Shown: positions 33,901-38,505, counted from the first letter of the stretch. The stretch is 64,000 bases of DNA from a virus (IMGVR_UViG_3300002835_000094:1-64000); one strand, 5' to 3'. Made by a program: numbers and translations. Notes: generated by a model not told the origin, from the letters alone.

Positions 33901-35458
33901 TACTGGAACACTAGTCCCGGTATCAGACGCTGTAGGTACGATGAATGTAATTGTTGGTGGAAATCCTGCAGTAAGAATAACAACAGGAATAAATCATAAC
34001 TTTGTTACAAACGATATAGTTAGAATTGACGGCACGACTGGTTCTACGCAGTTAAACAACAATCTATATTATGTTCAGGTTATTAATGATACATCATTCT
34101 GGATTTATCAAACTGAATACGATCCTGCATTTAATGCTGTCAACAGCCCAATAACTCAGATTACTGCTTACACTGGTGCTGGATATGTATGGGTTTCTGA
34201 CACATTTACATTGCAGACTAGCACAGTAACATCGACCAGTTCAACTGGAAATATAATTACTGTAGCCGATGGTTCTAGTTTAGTTGCAGGAACACCAATA
34301 GTATTTACTCAGATTGGTGATCCACTTGGTACAACTATCATTGGTGGTTTGGTTACAGGAACTGTTTATTATATTAAGACCAGAGCAAGTAACAATATCA
34401 CTATAAGTGAAACATATGATGGTACAGTTAAGACTTTAACAAGTGGTACTGCAGCACCTAACACTATTACTATTTCTCAATGGGAACAAGTAAATGTAGA
34501 TAGACTTTGGGTAACTGTCAACGGCTACAGAGTACCGTCATCAAGCTTGCGCATCAATGCTGGTAATCAGATTAGCATCTTAGAAACAATAATTACTACC
34601 GATGTTGTGATTATTACAAGTATGATGCCAAGCGCAACACCGAACGAAGAAGTTTATGTATTGACTGTAAATTCAGTAAATGAAGCAACTGTGTATCGTG
34701 CTAACTCATTATCTAGAACTTGGATGACACAGGATCTTTACAATACAGATAACATTATATATGTAAACGATATTGTTCATTTGACCGATAATGTAATTCA
34801 AAATGTTACAACTCCTTCATTATTGAATGGTGTTTATGATATTGGATTGACCGCAGATAAGAGAATTATTACAGGAATTTCAGTCTACAATAATACAACA
34901 TCACAACTCATTGGAAGCTCAAATTATGAAATTGTCGTTGAAGAATTGTCTCCGATATTGAGAATTAATCAGGGAAATTACATAACCGCAGGGGATAGTT
35001 TAACGATTGTGGTTCTAGAAGGTAATTTGGTATCTATCAATGGTGAGCAAATTAGATTTAGAACTGTTAATCCGGTGATCACTGCAGGTGAAATTGTATA
35101 TGGTCAAAAATATACAATAGAAACAGTAGGATCTACCGATTTTACACTATATGGGGCTAGCTCAAATACTGTTGGGGTCACATTTACTGCGACCAATAAC
35201 AATACCATTATTCCTGGATCAGGGACAGTAATAGCGTTAAATGCGTTATATAACTTGCAACGCGGTGCTAATGGTACCGGAGAACAGGTAATTATTCCTA
35301 AATACTCTGAGGTATACAGCTATTTGTCTAATAACCGTATGACAAACATACAGTATAACCAGACTTGGAATAGTTATACCTTTAATACAACATTGGGCGA
35401 TCCATTACAGATAAGCACAACTGCAAGTGCAATTTTCTTAAACCAAGACCAAACTTGA
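15962..35458 (+). CDS. Giant (6,498-residue) baseplate/tail structural protein in the gp7 position
   Basis: One uninterrupted frame of 19.5 kb follows gp6, where T4 has gp7 (1,032 residues). Residues 1 to about 2,450 look like a baseplate component with many Tyr/Asn-rich segments (RIRTLNFLPEIFKTPTNAQF at the start). An FG-GAP/integrin-like propeller spans about 2,460-3,113. A conserved segment near 3,650 (VDVAHKIRELRPIEVF, YLNEVKPYHVVIKEF) closes the core. From about 3,850 to the end it is a mosaic of beta-rich modules: at least 13 'YYV' modules over the whole protein, a YCF48/BNR-like propeller at about 4,996-5,393, and two IETxGxTDF modules. I see no protease or glycanase motif. No clear Shine-Dalgarno precedes the ATG. 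A gp7-equivalent is likely from position; the distal mosaic could be a fibre or receptor-binding arm. Confidence 0.75.
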   Translation: MATRIRTLNFLPEIFKTPTNAQFLAATLDQIVDQPSTKKIEGYIGSKFGYGINAKNYYVTEPTKTRTDYQLDPGIVLTDANKNTPKDFISYPGIIDSLKVNGGVTNNNNRLFESQFYSWDSFTDLDKVINFNQYYWLPLGPESVTVSSETVFSAIDYIVQDIINGYSIYPVGSSAGSTNPTLTLLRGGTYTFAVNQDSEFWIQGVPGVTGFSPTQPNLQTREVYGVSNNGISQGVVTFTVPFKNAQDEYNFPGNNLVSVVSTLPFAEVNGKRLSELGSIDGITALNGLTVMFYNTGVSNEIGYVSNFFDYTNYDQNNNITAPQTVTATATSSVDNSVTITDTSVLTVGNTITFTGVPFGNLAVYSEFSGGTIYYVRSIINGTKFTVSSTLGGPAVVLTTASGTLTGNINQGLLEQGFYTTVNENFYTITFLDNSSDPVISLSPAGAIPTNQKITASFGTNYSNRNFYKNEFGTIVLIPYLSAQLDTLYYQDGTSANKVGIIKLIESNATNTLDVETEILGKKNFSSTNGIVFTNGLKVSFQGDVVPTSYLSGEYYVEGVGSHIELIPVDTLVVPEAFTESVLIPYDTTPYDFGNFDGDSFIPVSPDYITIARNSVNKNAWSRSNRWFHIDVINATAQYNNDPESVAIYATAAAKAKRPIIEFYPNLKLFNQGSSGKNPVDFVDFRTSDAFTYVAGQESYYPDVAVYTDYTSVIASTNYTQNRTITNTDGPSDTVTINSTTGFRVNDIIILDPPFSIGGLTYNTNYYVAEVVDGTTIKVSLSKNGAVINLTTAASVCTAKWYPQSTTIQVTTADIGNNEFVGVGTFTVGQYVADSTNLLPPNTIIESVTGTSTKTLVVSWGEDQSAYFNGTSVASIIAVPEGVNSYAVFDGARIIFAADTDENVRNKIYVVRFSSITGSSVPVITLTEADDGLVLPDQQTVAYRGYNYLGLEFWYDGIEWIKGQEKVTVNQAPLFDIFDNNGISFSDSTVYTGTDFSGSTLFQYGIGSGLDDNVLGFPLKYSSINNIGDISFDVTFNSDIFNYVSGSTPITEQVNKGYVYNYNYFGTLERLLGWQTAVSPSVQYQLFSFNYTLGSDPVFTVDVGLIPDTQTEWPIIQVFNNNTLLETSAYSVTSLDTSTVVTLDSAPVEDTVIQIAVLSSQVSENAYFTIPINLNNNPLNQDITVANLGDIRGQYQSIFYNNPNLTGQIFGSNNYRDSGNLVPWGNRIIQNSASLVLPGAFLRDPNTNIFNALSFNSKEYIKFKTLLVDTINNTDYSQQFDPSFILDDALDQMTASKTDNQSFFWSDMIPSKAAFVTNVYSFANSLDISRYPLTKIYDFSSANYSGILVYLTRTINNITTTQQLIINQDYTVSVDSPSLTVTYDLLPNDIITVKEYNQTYGSYVPNTPTKLGMYPASIPEIVLDSDYSTPTYFIKGHDGSYTKLYGDYDPQTGILVDFRDQALFEFEKRVYNNLKLSNVIPIKEYEVTPGFFRTTDYSYDEWLQIYTTNFLAWVGENRLNYKRQVYNKFDQYTYNYTDSGNKLNGQPIEQGYWRGIYQYFYDTTTPNLTPWEMIGYTNKPAWWEDRYGPAPYTSDNLVLWEDLENGIDYNNGNPVVIEQAIRPGLLEVLPVNSAGNLLSPFASVVGNYNPNLFQRDWKVGDDSPVELSYRRSSSYPFDLMRILALMKPAKFFNLAADIDNYKYNYEFNQYLVNDRSHLVISDIQIYGNGIAKTSYINWIVDYQKQIGIDATTKVTELLQNLDVRLVYRMAGFSDKTFLKFYVEKGTPNSRNASLLIPDESYSLLLYENQPFTKLIYSGIIIQIVPEGYAVYGNSQTQAYFTTLAPRINVDSEIINVESTSVTVYTKPSETEVIVPYGTIFYTIQEVSQFLINYGFYLEANGMVFEEVENGLEVNWKQMVAEFLYWAQTGWEQGSIVTVNPAAKSLTINKDGYVVQPLTFQQSNFILNENLYPIQTKDLSIVRDQTLFNVVPQNTGDTLAYGQFNINNIEHGIVFDNITLFDDVIYNLITGLRQLRITCRGTKTAEWNGTVTTSGFILNQDNITEWSKEFKYTKGSIVKYKNKYWTALKVVQPNNIFNELDWKLTEYGEIQKGLLSNSSTRSYESTLYYDVDRANLEKDADLLSFSLIGYRPRDYLALADLTDITQVNVYKNMIKNKGTLNAVSAFRGANLPQGGIDYEVYENWAIKSGEFGGVLNSNFVDFKLNQNSLVGNPSIVSLTDGSNTEGSQQEVPLSSLYNYDRPITDPNILATVPSEEPSTLFPDAGYVNLNDVKMSSFYLSQIAAAVDKNGLIVPLDRFYVGDYVWIANYLGTWNVYSPVSMGQVIGALNNLNGTVTITFKEQHNLTQYDPLAILNFDTAVNGYYIAALIVDPYRIIINLQMDPSIITLTGQGVGFKFQQQRVATPADIINLPLLNTEFEKNKVWVDTNNNGSWAVFRKDLNYTYQKQFTRPTGQAFGSAVAYSTNLGYLIGDEAEGAVYRYTYNELLQDWQLIQTITHGTSFGTTIEYADDIFVISEPTGSKEVHIYRLDQTISSDDLVVYQTPISAPANSVNWGQAVAISGDKNWIFISDFDNTVSPNLVHVYRKSQLTDEYEFATTVTVSGLVAGDNFGYAIATDYTGENIVISAPNVSYSVTIDDYGYAYAFNRIVQKIEVQNNSQPDIPQSFELAYTPTTVSKVLASTTAPSTLTLTTSAASLNVDDPIVFLGAGLQNTLISPNQVYYIASKSGNDITIKTSRASLSAFTVTTQGSVNATVSVQNTPIYLSVNNTLIDDNQYAIINNTLYYYGSLTAGDIITVSGQLFVNTQRFSTDTTPLIGVEFGHSLDIATKGNEIIIGAPFQLNTQLQEGAVYRFTNSGSNYGYIIGTDPVALTTNSNILINGYLVKLTPGNASSVASTINQTNITNVTATATPDNRLIIGLINNDLSVPNQQLTLGVMNNTVLAELGITLFTETQVIQCPHTEGPTQFGSTVKFGSNGSFVASAPTGSRFSETTFDFSDDNYFDNDTIFDNNTTQFIEEFDNAGAVYMFDYLPVYAESINNTGKYVYAQSVNARNLDFGAQPLYGHALDFNDNTVAIGTPTFRPGFDNGQVIGYNNITGKQDWSVYRSSSAVVDIDKINNAQIYSAQTNETLVNLDYIDPLQGKILGAVRQNIDFVSNNDPARYNNQGNIETSITWGPVQVGQIWLNTSTLRFVNYHQDDAVYNSQYWGTLFPGSTVQAFTWVESTQLPVDYAGPGTPFDITQFVINYNLNDAGNLIPTYYYWVRNTNTVYTLAGKSLADSVIESYIANPEDSGISYFVPLLPNAFGLYNIQEYLNANDSVFHIGFATGTNQDVAHNQFSLIRANYADDFLPGIPTNLSNQSVNSDYNFSVNPQGLYDRLLDSLSGVDETGQVVPNPYLPKAVQTGILARPRQSFFLNRFMALKNYLLYANEILSQFPIAEIRENITFLNEKNPTIYDPNDPTVVLFEEGEKYDVSDGRYWEFTNWWADGYSDSTKSALQVPLYSDLSTLSVPNGTIVTVKQNSRGFSETYIKDVTGWTRIGLQNGTIKFNSALWDYASARLGFGDNFYDTTPYDEYPSEETRFIIRALNEQIYTNELLIYRNRSLILLFEYIQSETIENQNYLPWLNKTSFVDVAHKIRELRPIEVFQSDNQDFLSGYLNEVKPYHVVIKEFLFEYTGSDTFEGDVTDFDLPAQYSSTSREFITPELVYINPNTDNQFTPDNSIWSNPNYTQWKQNYGVKIGQAVQQGDSTQLFGQLNYPMSRLTSYVTLNSTSLTVNNAYGFPINGVIKIGNEEIGYSSVDSATGSLLGLTRGVNETTVTAHLPGEEIFMDLPPVVVVDAGRGYVNPPKITAYVDPQITKTAEYYGSITGSTLTITTIVNGQVNVGDYLDAPGIIPQTIIVSQLTTNTYQINVAQELTTEVLFTQYSGPVIPAQLQAVMALDSVLRIDVINSGSGYAATPQIIIEPATVITFSSDDVIISTDSVRLYAPLLQTGDLVQYVVGADSTRIPGLVNNQWYYVNVLENNPTVIIAFYNNYANAINDHDRVPLHGIGTGNNQNLNLGARAYTIGTSSPVRENNITLRFDRTTYDSQIIDWQAGNFYGAYYAGQYNNSESVSSSSILLQSTQPPIESILASGQGVAFEIVNVTNDQQVTFSSLARNVVATHAGTDIIDLAPLGGGIGDTASGTTIGFYIGMPVKFIGAVGASNIVYGEVYYVTEIVSSTEFKINNTLGNQTISAAGLNCFVGEVVNTAVLTINYPGIYSCTATNKTTNTITAPLSLLGTGGTIGFYTGLPVFFTGDVFSGVIENDVYYITSVCDKQTFTVSRNPDPLIVSVQGTQSPNIVLLAEETTKLQVNNPIIFNESVGGIVAGTVYYVATVLGLDQIQISTQVNGAILSLSTASASSSATLTSQVDVLQITETLTGNMTINVNLPVSPGQINGQKFTLYPTSGIFSGPFTGETTNDLIERSISATITTVNRVALSTSSGGLTNVYVNMPFTIDTNIGGLTTGTTYYVLDTGVISIAATSTSSSTNEITCDTTESLYVDMPITFSGFGLGGIQIDQTYYVESIIDSTHFKITDFPGGVVVTLTTQNGSMTGTGEPYITVSTSAGGAEVSLSSATATATVTLTQEITTSATYDISWILGGYKVTIINAGEGYALENTINIPGTNFGGTTPANDVNLIVNSIDANGEVTSFIVNGTIPATSSDYYLKVISENELEVYSNSLMTIPVSGIGFGYNGITSTGVTACTASTDRFTVTSSSDFDLNDPVVFTGTVFGGVTLGQTYYIKSKPTSTTITVSEIPGGTTFNVSADATGSMTVAKSGDYALLPEPFYFNQSIVKFNNQVYVCVVSNNDTEFVLGKWELLDSGDRRLNALDRIMGYYQPTVNMPGLDLTQLVTGITYPNSTYLGNAFAPDDQYSLDVILPSTSFTQTDVDSTSAVYGLDKFYVTFNTADYSAIATEANSWISTKLAGSNVNLTDSLYHDGEYLVTSTNYATPIFKSTDGEIWTVKGTAGNYNINSIGVYNTGSQNYYAAGGTNAILISSDTNNWSAINPYYLPSLSYTVYGLTGVNINSGFNGLIAVGSGEQQIGGNIYPRGTFIAALNGSNWTQFNPINYKGLRAVTSGTFTSTGVGNIIAVGEDGIIYKSFDGNNWNGLNEAVVLNSYGTTNKVQIVPGTTFTVGQKVKFTGSSFGGITTGTNYWVKSVDTGDNTIVLSSASSLIPTVALTTASPVFLTTVTVADEETLNDVKFVSSIITAGNFIIGQVYIIETAGTTDFISLGAANNNPGTIFVALGTGSGTGTATFETLIAVGNNGTIVTSTDFATWTTQVSNTTNNLKGIAVDETNGRILVVGENNTALISYDGGVTWVDDAIIIQLESTYDIQGGEFTDGYGPEELVPGVVTDTLMMTVATRPGTTWEATEYQHVGFNVISLELTPSFELQTEYVFHNVAQTPAQISVYQTSGVTGLSTRLYETIDYTVNWIDSIITLNNALPFSPITDSLRVDIYETGNGNQLVKADTQTDPIRYNETTGFNEIFVNCNYSAPSFNGSGVIQPNTNPVSVQATETISLSNSIVCESVREFNLNDPIRFQGITFGGLLEDTNYYVKTISLASSSITVSTSIDLSTGVAGPTFAVTDDTGSMYAIIQVGSGVTWTDPLIYHNGTKLVHGTTGTVTKTNGATNTVTCNTTSAMVVGDKIVFSNTIFGGVIQPLTTYYIESIVDNNEFTISLTQGGPAIALTTDTGGAQLITRDYAFGLQPNGIQAKIIFSAPYVNGIDFLSYTLFGETNPQQYGYSIPELQMFVGDGVTSTFNLTNFVDLNNAANAVVEINGLRLDNTDYTINSSAETITFTTIPSLNDNIAVTTFNDTSRQYLNSQFGITGETVANIVSINNNISSPSASTQATATTSATDYITVISTTNFTVNDIVIFQGTSFGGVLTDGTVYFVRSVDSLTEFTIKDSTGTLVPVSDAVGTMNVIVGGNPAVRITTGINHNFVTNDIVRIDGTTGSTQLNNNLYYVQVINDTSFWIYQTEYDPAFNAVNSPITQITAYTGAGYVWVSDTFTLQTSTVTSTSSTGNIITVADGSSLVAGTPIVFTQIGDPLGTTIIGGLVTGTVYYIKTRASNNITISETYDGTVKTLTSGTAAPNTITISQWEQVNVDRLWVTVNGYRVPSSSLRINAGNQISILETIITTDVVIITSMMPSATPNEEVYVLTVNSVNEATVYRANSLSRTWMTQDLYNTDNIIYVNDIVHLTDNVIQNVTTPSLLNGVYDIGLTADKRIITGISVYNNTTSQLIGSSNYEIVVEELSPILRINQGNYITAGDSLTIVVLEGNLVSINGEQIRFRTVNPVITAGEIVYGQKYTIETVGSTDFTLYGASSNTVGVTFTATNNNTIIPGSGTVIALNALYNLQRGANGTGEQVIIPKYSEVYSYLSNNRMTNIQYNQTWNSYTFNTTLGDPLQISTTASAIFLNQDQT
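23344..25300 (+). repeat. FG-GAP/integrin-like beta-propeller repeats within the giant protein
   Basis: At least five blades recur: FGSAVAYSTN, WGQAVAISGD, FGYAIATDYTGENIVISAPN, FGHSLDIATKGNEIIIGAP and FGSTVKFGSNGSFVASAP, with YGHALDFNDNTVAIGTP as the last. Each has the F/Y-G-x-(S/A/H)-(V/L/I) start and an ending like I(S/G)AP, as in FG-GAP repeats. A YYV module (24040-24290) and a SINxTNITNVTATATPD segment are inserted between blades. A structural or binding role is inferred. Confidence 0.65.
28495..34480 (+). repeat. Dispersed array of about ten 'YYV' beta modules in the C-terminal third of the giant protein
   Basis: Units of roughly 70-85 residues share a pattern: a Ser/Thr-rich strand, an Asn-Asp-P-hydrophobic-F segment, F-x-G-x-x-FGG, then G-x-x-YY(V/I), a short hydrophobic segment, F-(T/K)-(I/V)-S/T and a final L-T-T-x-x-G-x-(M/L). 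Copies lie near 28495, 28803, 29041, 29430, 29590, 30250, 31500, 32700, 33031, 33730 and 34210. Further copies lie outside this span near 16936, 18124 and 24040. Sequence between copies has diverged, so they are old protein-level repeats, not recent DNA duplications. Confidence 0.7.
30949..32140 (+). repeat. YCF48/BNR-like propeller repeats within the giant protein
   Basis: Blades contain the Asp-box-like pattern S-x-D-G-x-x-W: KSTDGEIWTVKG, ISSDTNNWSAIN, KSFDGNNWNGLN, TSTDFATWTTQ and ISYDGGVTWVDD, alternating with strands such as NIIAVGEDGIIY and TLIAVGNNGTIV. This is the pattern of YCF48/BNR-type propellers. Two unrelated modules (31500-31737 and 31782-31938) interrupt it. Binding of a surface ligand is a plausible role but unproven. 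Confidence 0.65.
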
Positions 35459-35474
35459 ATGATAAATAAATATT

Positions 35475-35627
35475 ATGAGTAAAATTATCCCAAATTCACA
35501 GCAGAAACCTGAAAAAATTGCTGAAAAGAAACCCAACGAAGTTGGTGGGTTTTATTTTTCCTCACACATCAAAATATTTGATCCCAATACAAAGCAAGTT
35601 TTAGTTCAAAAAAGAGGCGATAACTAA
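35475..35627 (+). CDS. Small (50-residue) structural-region protein related to the N-terminus of the next gene
   Basis: An ATG at 35475 opens a 50-codon frame whose TAA overlaps the next ATG (TAATG at 35625). Residues 1-22 are Lys/Gln/Pro-rich. Residues 24-50 (GGFYFSSHIKIFDPNTKQVL, ending KRGDN) align with residues 6-33 of the following protein (YKIEGFLKIYDPNNGEIF). The shared GxxKI(F/Y)DPN strand suggests the two proteins bind the same partner or are duplicates. A GATAAATA box (35461-35468) ends only 6 bases before the ATG. Function is unknown; a small baseplate or fibre component is inferred from context. Confidence 0.6.
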   Translation: MSKIIPNSQQKPEKIAEKKPNEVGGFYFSSHIKIFDPNTKQVLVQKRGDN

Positions 35628-36247
35628 TGTCAGTCATTACTTTATCATATAAAATAGAAGGTTTTCTAAAAATCTATGACCCCAATAATGGGGAAATCTT
35701 TGTAGATAAAAAGAATGCCATCAACTATGAAAATATGTCAGAAGCGATTGCTGACACACTAAGTAGTCGTGGTTACGGTGAAATCTATCAAATGGCTTTT
35801 GGAAACGGTGGCGCAAGCGTAGACGAAACAGGTGTTATCACATACCTACCCCCAAATACAACGGGGCAAAATGCTGCTCTTTATAATCAAACCTACGCTA
35901 AAATTGTTGACGATACCAGCGTTTTCAACCTAGATCCAACAAGAAACAAGATGACAGTTTCTCACACTACTGGTAAGGTTTACACAGATATCTTAGTTCA
36001 GTGTTTACTTGATTATGGTGAGCCTGCAGGCCAAGCTGCATTTGACAACAGCACCCAAACTGATTCTAGCTTCATTTTTGATGAATTGGGACTTTTGGCA
36101 AATTACGGTACAGACAACGAAGGTAATGTAATTACCAGACTTTTGACCCATGTGATTTTTCACCCGGTTCAGAAGTCTTTAAACAGACAAATTCAAATAG
36201 ATTACACAGTTAGAATTCAAAGCTTGACTAACCTGGTAACGATTTAA
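35627..36247 (+). CDS. Virion structural protein of the baseplate/fibre region (unknown)
   Basis: This 206-residue protein lies between the giant baseplate gene and the fibre genes and starts inside the stop of the 50-residue gene. It begins with LKIYDPNNGEIFVDKKNAIN, then AIADTLSSRGYGEIYQMAFG, and ends with LFDELGLLANYGTD-like and THVIFHPVQKSLNRQIQIDY segments typical of conserved structural proteins of aquatic T4-like phages. It has no membrane segment or catalytic motif. A role connecting baseplate and fibres is likely from position only. I cannot equate it with a named T4 protein; gp8 would normally be longer (334). Confidence 0.55.
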   Translation: MSVITLSYKIEGFLKIYDPNNGEIFVDKKNAINYENMSEAIADTLSSRGYGEIYQMAFGNGGASVDETGVITYLPPNTTGQNAALYNQTYAKIVDDTSVFNLDPTRNKMTVSHTTGKVYTDILVQCLLDYGEPAGQAAFDNSTQTDSSFIFDELGLLANYGTDNEGNVITRLLTHVIFHPVQKSLNRQIQIDYTVRIQSLTNLVTI

Positions 36248-36250
36248 ATA

Positions 36251-36268
36251 GATAAATATATAGCGGAG
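36251..36268 (+). promoter_or_regulatory. Late-promoter-like box GATAAATA plus GGAG upstream of the first fibre gene
   Basis: GATAAATA (36251-36258) is followed six bases later by GGAG (36265-36268), and the fibre ATG is at 36278, 19 bases after the box. The layout repeats that at 4493, 12527 and 38506. Confidence 0.6.
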
Positions 36269-36277
36269 CATTAAAAC

Positions 36278-37522
36278 ATGGCATATACAATTGTTAAGAG
36301 CGACGGTACAGTTCTAACAACAATACCCGATGGTACTATTAACACTACAAGTACTCCATTAGGCCTACCAGGTCGTAATTATGCTGGTTATGGTCAATCG
36401 TTAGACACTAACTTTACACACATGGTAGAAAACTTCGCAGATTCTACCCCTCCAGCGAACCCACTGCGTGGTCAACTTTGGTATGATACTAACAATAACG
36501 CATTAAAAGTTTGTCCATCAGACGGTGAAACTAATGCAAGTGCATGGTCTACATTGACCTCAACATCAAGCGGTGGTGCAACAACCTTTAGTGCAGTAAC
36601 AGTAACTGGCAATTTAACTGCTAATAATATTACAGCAACTAATAATAGTAATGCCAATGCAGCGTCATTTAACTACTTAACCGTTTCTGCAAGTGCAAAC
36701 ATTGCTGATGGCAACATAACCACTGCAAATATCGGCACATTGAGAACTCAGGCAATTACTACTGGCGGAACAACGACTGCAGGTACGTTAACTGGAACTT
36801 GGACTGCAACCGGTACCGGAACAGCAAACGGTGTTGCTGGAACCACAGTGTGGATGAATACCGGTAATTTAGTTATTTCAGGTGCAGGGACTTTAGGTAT
36901 TAAAGTTGCAAATGCTAACTGTATCATGGATTTAACTGGTAACCCAATTACATACGCTGGAACATATAACGACAGTAATGTTCAAGCTTATTTACCAACA
37001 TACACTGGTAATTTAGGCGTTGTAGGTGGAAGCTCAGTGTTTAATGGTAGAACAATTTCTACCGGAGCTAATACAACAACAGGTAGCATTACCGGTAACT
37101 GGACATTAACATCTGGATCAAGACTTAATGCAACATACGCTGACTTGGCAGAACGATTTGAAGCAGACCGCTACTATGATGCCGGAACCGTTGTTGAGCT
37201 AGGTGGCGAAAAAGAAATTACTGCTGTCCAATACGAATTAAGCGATGATGTGTTTGGTGTTGTATCTGAAACCGCCGGATATTTGATGAATGCAGGCGCC
37301 GGCGACAATAATACACATCCCCCAATCGCCGTGGGCGGAAGAGTAAAAGTAAAAGTAACCGGTAAAGTTAAGAAGGGCCAACGATTAGTTAGTGCAGGTA
37401 ATGGTATGGCCCGTGCAGCAGAACAAGGTGAAGCTACAGCATTTAATATAATTGGACGATCATTAGAAAATAAAAATTCAAATGACATTGGCACAGTTGA
37501 AGCATTTGTTAAAATAAATTAA
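36278..37522 (+). CDS. Tail-fibre-like protein with C-terminal peptidase-G2/chaperone-like domain
   Basis: The protein has 414 residues. Residues 20-75 carry a fibre N-terminal module common in aquatic T4-like phages (GLPGRNYAGYGQSLDTNF, NPLRGQLWYDTNNNALKV). Residues 100-280 are a Thr/Asn/Gly-rich repetitive shaft (TTGGTTTAGTLTG type). From about residue 285 the C-terminal domain reads TYADLAERFEADRYYDAGTV, VVSETAGYLMNA and PIAVGGRVKVKVTGKVKKGQ. This resembles the C-terminal trimerisation/autocleavage domains of other fibres (peptidase G2-like); cleavage here is unproven. GGAG and a late-promoter box precede it. It probably forms a trimeric fibre or collar filament. Confidence 0.7.
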   Translation: MAYTIVKSDGTVLTTIPDGTINTTSTPLGLPGRNYAGYGQSLDTNFTHMVENFADSTPPANPLRGQLWYDTNNNALKVCPSDGETNASAWSTLTSTSSGGATTFSAVTVTGNLTANNITATNNSNANAASFNYLTVSASANIADGNITTANIGTLRTQAITTGGTTTAGTLTGTWTATGTGTANGVAGTTVWMNTGNLVISGAGTLGIKVANANCIMDLTGNPITYAGTYNDSNVQAYLPTYTGNLGVVGGSSVFNGRTISTGANTTTGSITGNWTLTSGSRLNATYADLAERFEADRYYDAGTVVELGGEKEITAVQYELSDDVFGVVSETAGYLMNAGAGDNNTHPPIAVGGRVKVKVTGKVKKGQRLVSAGNGMARAAEQGEATAFNIIGRSLENKNSNDIGTVEAFVKIN

Positions 37523-37531
37523 GGATAAAAG

Positions 37532-38482
37532 ATGAGTTACGCACAATATGGTTTAATTGAAGCCGCAGACTTCAACAATCTTGTTGGTGGTAACCCAGTC
37601 ACCACAGCCAACAAACTTAATACAGTATGGGCTACAGGAGGCACAAATGCTGGCTATGGACAATCCGCAGTTGCAAACGTAGCAATAGGAACCACAGTAA
37701 CTGCTACCAATTGGGCATCATTAGTTAACAATACATCTAGCGCGGCACAACACCAAGGATCGTCAATTACATCTGTTACAGCTCCGGCAACTGGTAACAC
37801 TATTGCTTTTTTAAGTGCTGTTCCGACCAATTTGTCTACAATATACACAAACAGATTAAATGCAGCTAGTCAAGGCTCAACCAGTTCAAATACTGCAACA
37901 TTTGGTTCTGCATGGAGTTCAGCAATAACTTTCACTCATACTGTTACTTTTAGTTCAGGTGATGCTGCTAGATATTTCTTTAACGCAGGCGGCCAGTTAG
38001 CAGTTACTTGCTCGCATCCATCGGGTACTGGAATAAATTTATTGTTTAACGGTTTGGCTAGTAATGTGGGAACAATTGTTTTAAGTAGCCCAACATCAGG
38101 TGCTGTTACAATAGCCGGGACTAGTTACAATGGCGTAACTAAGATCGGCGGCGGCGGAAATTCCCCCACAATATCAACTAATTCAGGTTATTTTGGATTG
38201 TCTACGGCCAATACAACATTGTTTACGCAAACAGCAAGTACAGGTCCATCTGGATACCTAAGCACTTTCATACGAGTAATTGCCGCGACTAACGGAACAC
38301 AGGGTTCAAATGGTGACGCCGGCTCTGTAATTACATTGTACACTCTTTGGGATGAAATTCCCAATGGACTGTCAGTATCTTCGGGTTCAGCTACAACTGT
38401 AACTATAAGACCTCCGAGCACTACTTATATTTCAAGTACTTGGGGGTCTCCTACAGTGTCTGGTACTGTATCCGGTTCATAA
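37532..38482 (+). CDS. Fibre or virion surface protein (putative)
   Basis: This 316-residue protein starts MSYAQYGLIEAADFNNLVGG and includes VWATGGTNAGYGQ, a fibre-type module like the NYAGYGQ of the preceding gene. The rest is Ser/Thr/Gly/Ala-rich and beta-prone, with SNTATFGSAWSSAITFTHTV near the middle and a Thr/Ser-rich end (WGSPTVSGTVSGS). No enzyme motif is visible. AAGGA (37521-37525) lies 6 bases before the ATG. Position between two late-promoter-like boxes and behind the fibre gene supports a virion component. The exact role is unknown. Confidence 0.55.
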   Translation: MSYAQYGLIEAADFNNLVGGNPVTTANKLNTVWATGGTNAGYGQSAVANVAIGTTVTATNWASLVNNTSSAAQHQGSSITSVTAPATGNTIAFLSAVPTNLSTIYTNRLNAASQGSTSSNTATFGSAWSSAITFTHTVTFSSGDAARYFFNAGGQLAVTCSHPSGTGINLLFNGLASNVGTIVLSSPTSGAVTIAGTSYNGVTKIGGGGNSPTISTNSGYFGLSTANTTLFTQTASTGPSGYLSTFIRVIAATNGTQGSNGDAGSVITLYTLWDEIPNGLSVSSGSATTVTIRPPSTTYISSTWGSPTVSGTVSGS

Positions 38483-38505
38483 ATTTTATCTCGCATACTC
38501 ATCCA

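Noticed and set aside
15962-35458. Diversity-generating retroelement acting on the giant protein or fibres
   Set aside because: No reverse transcriptase gene or template/variable repeat pair is visible in the window.
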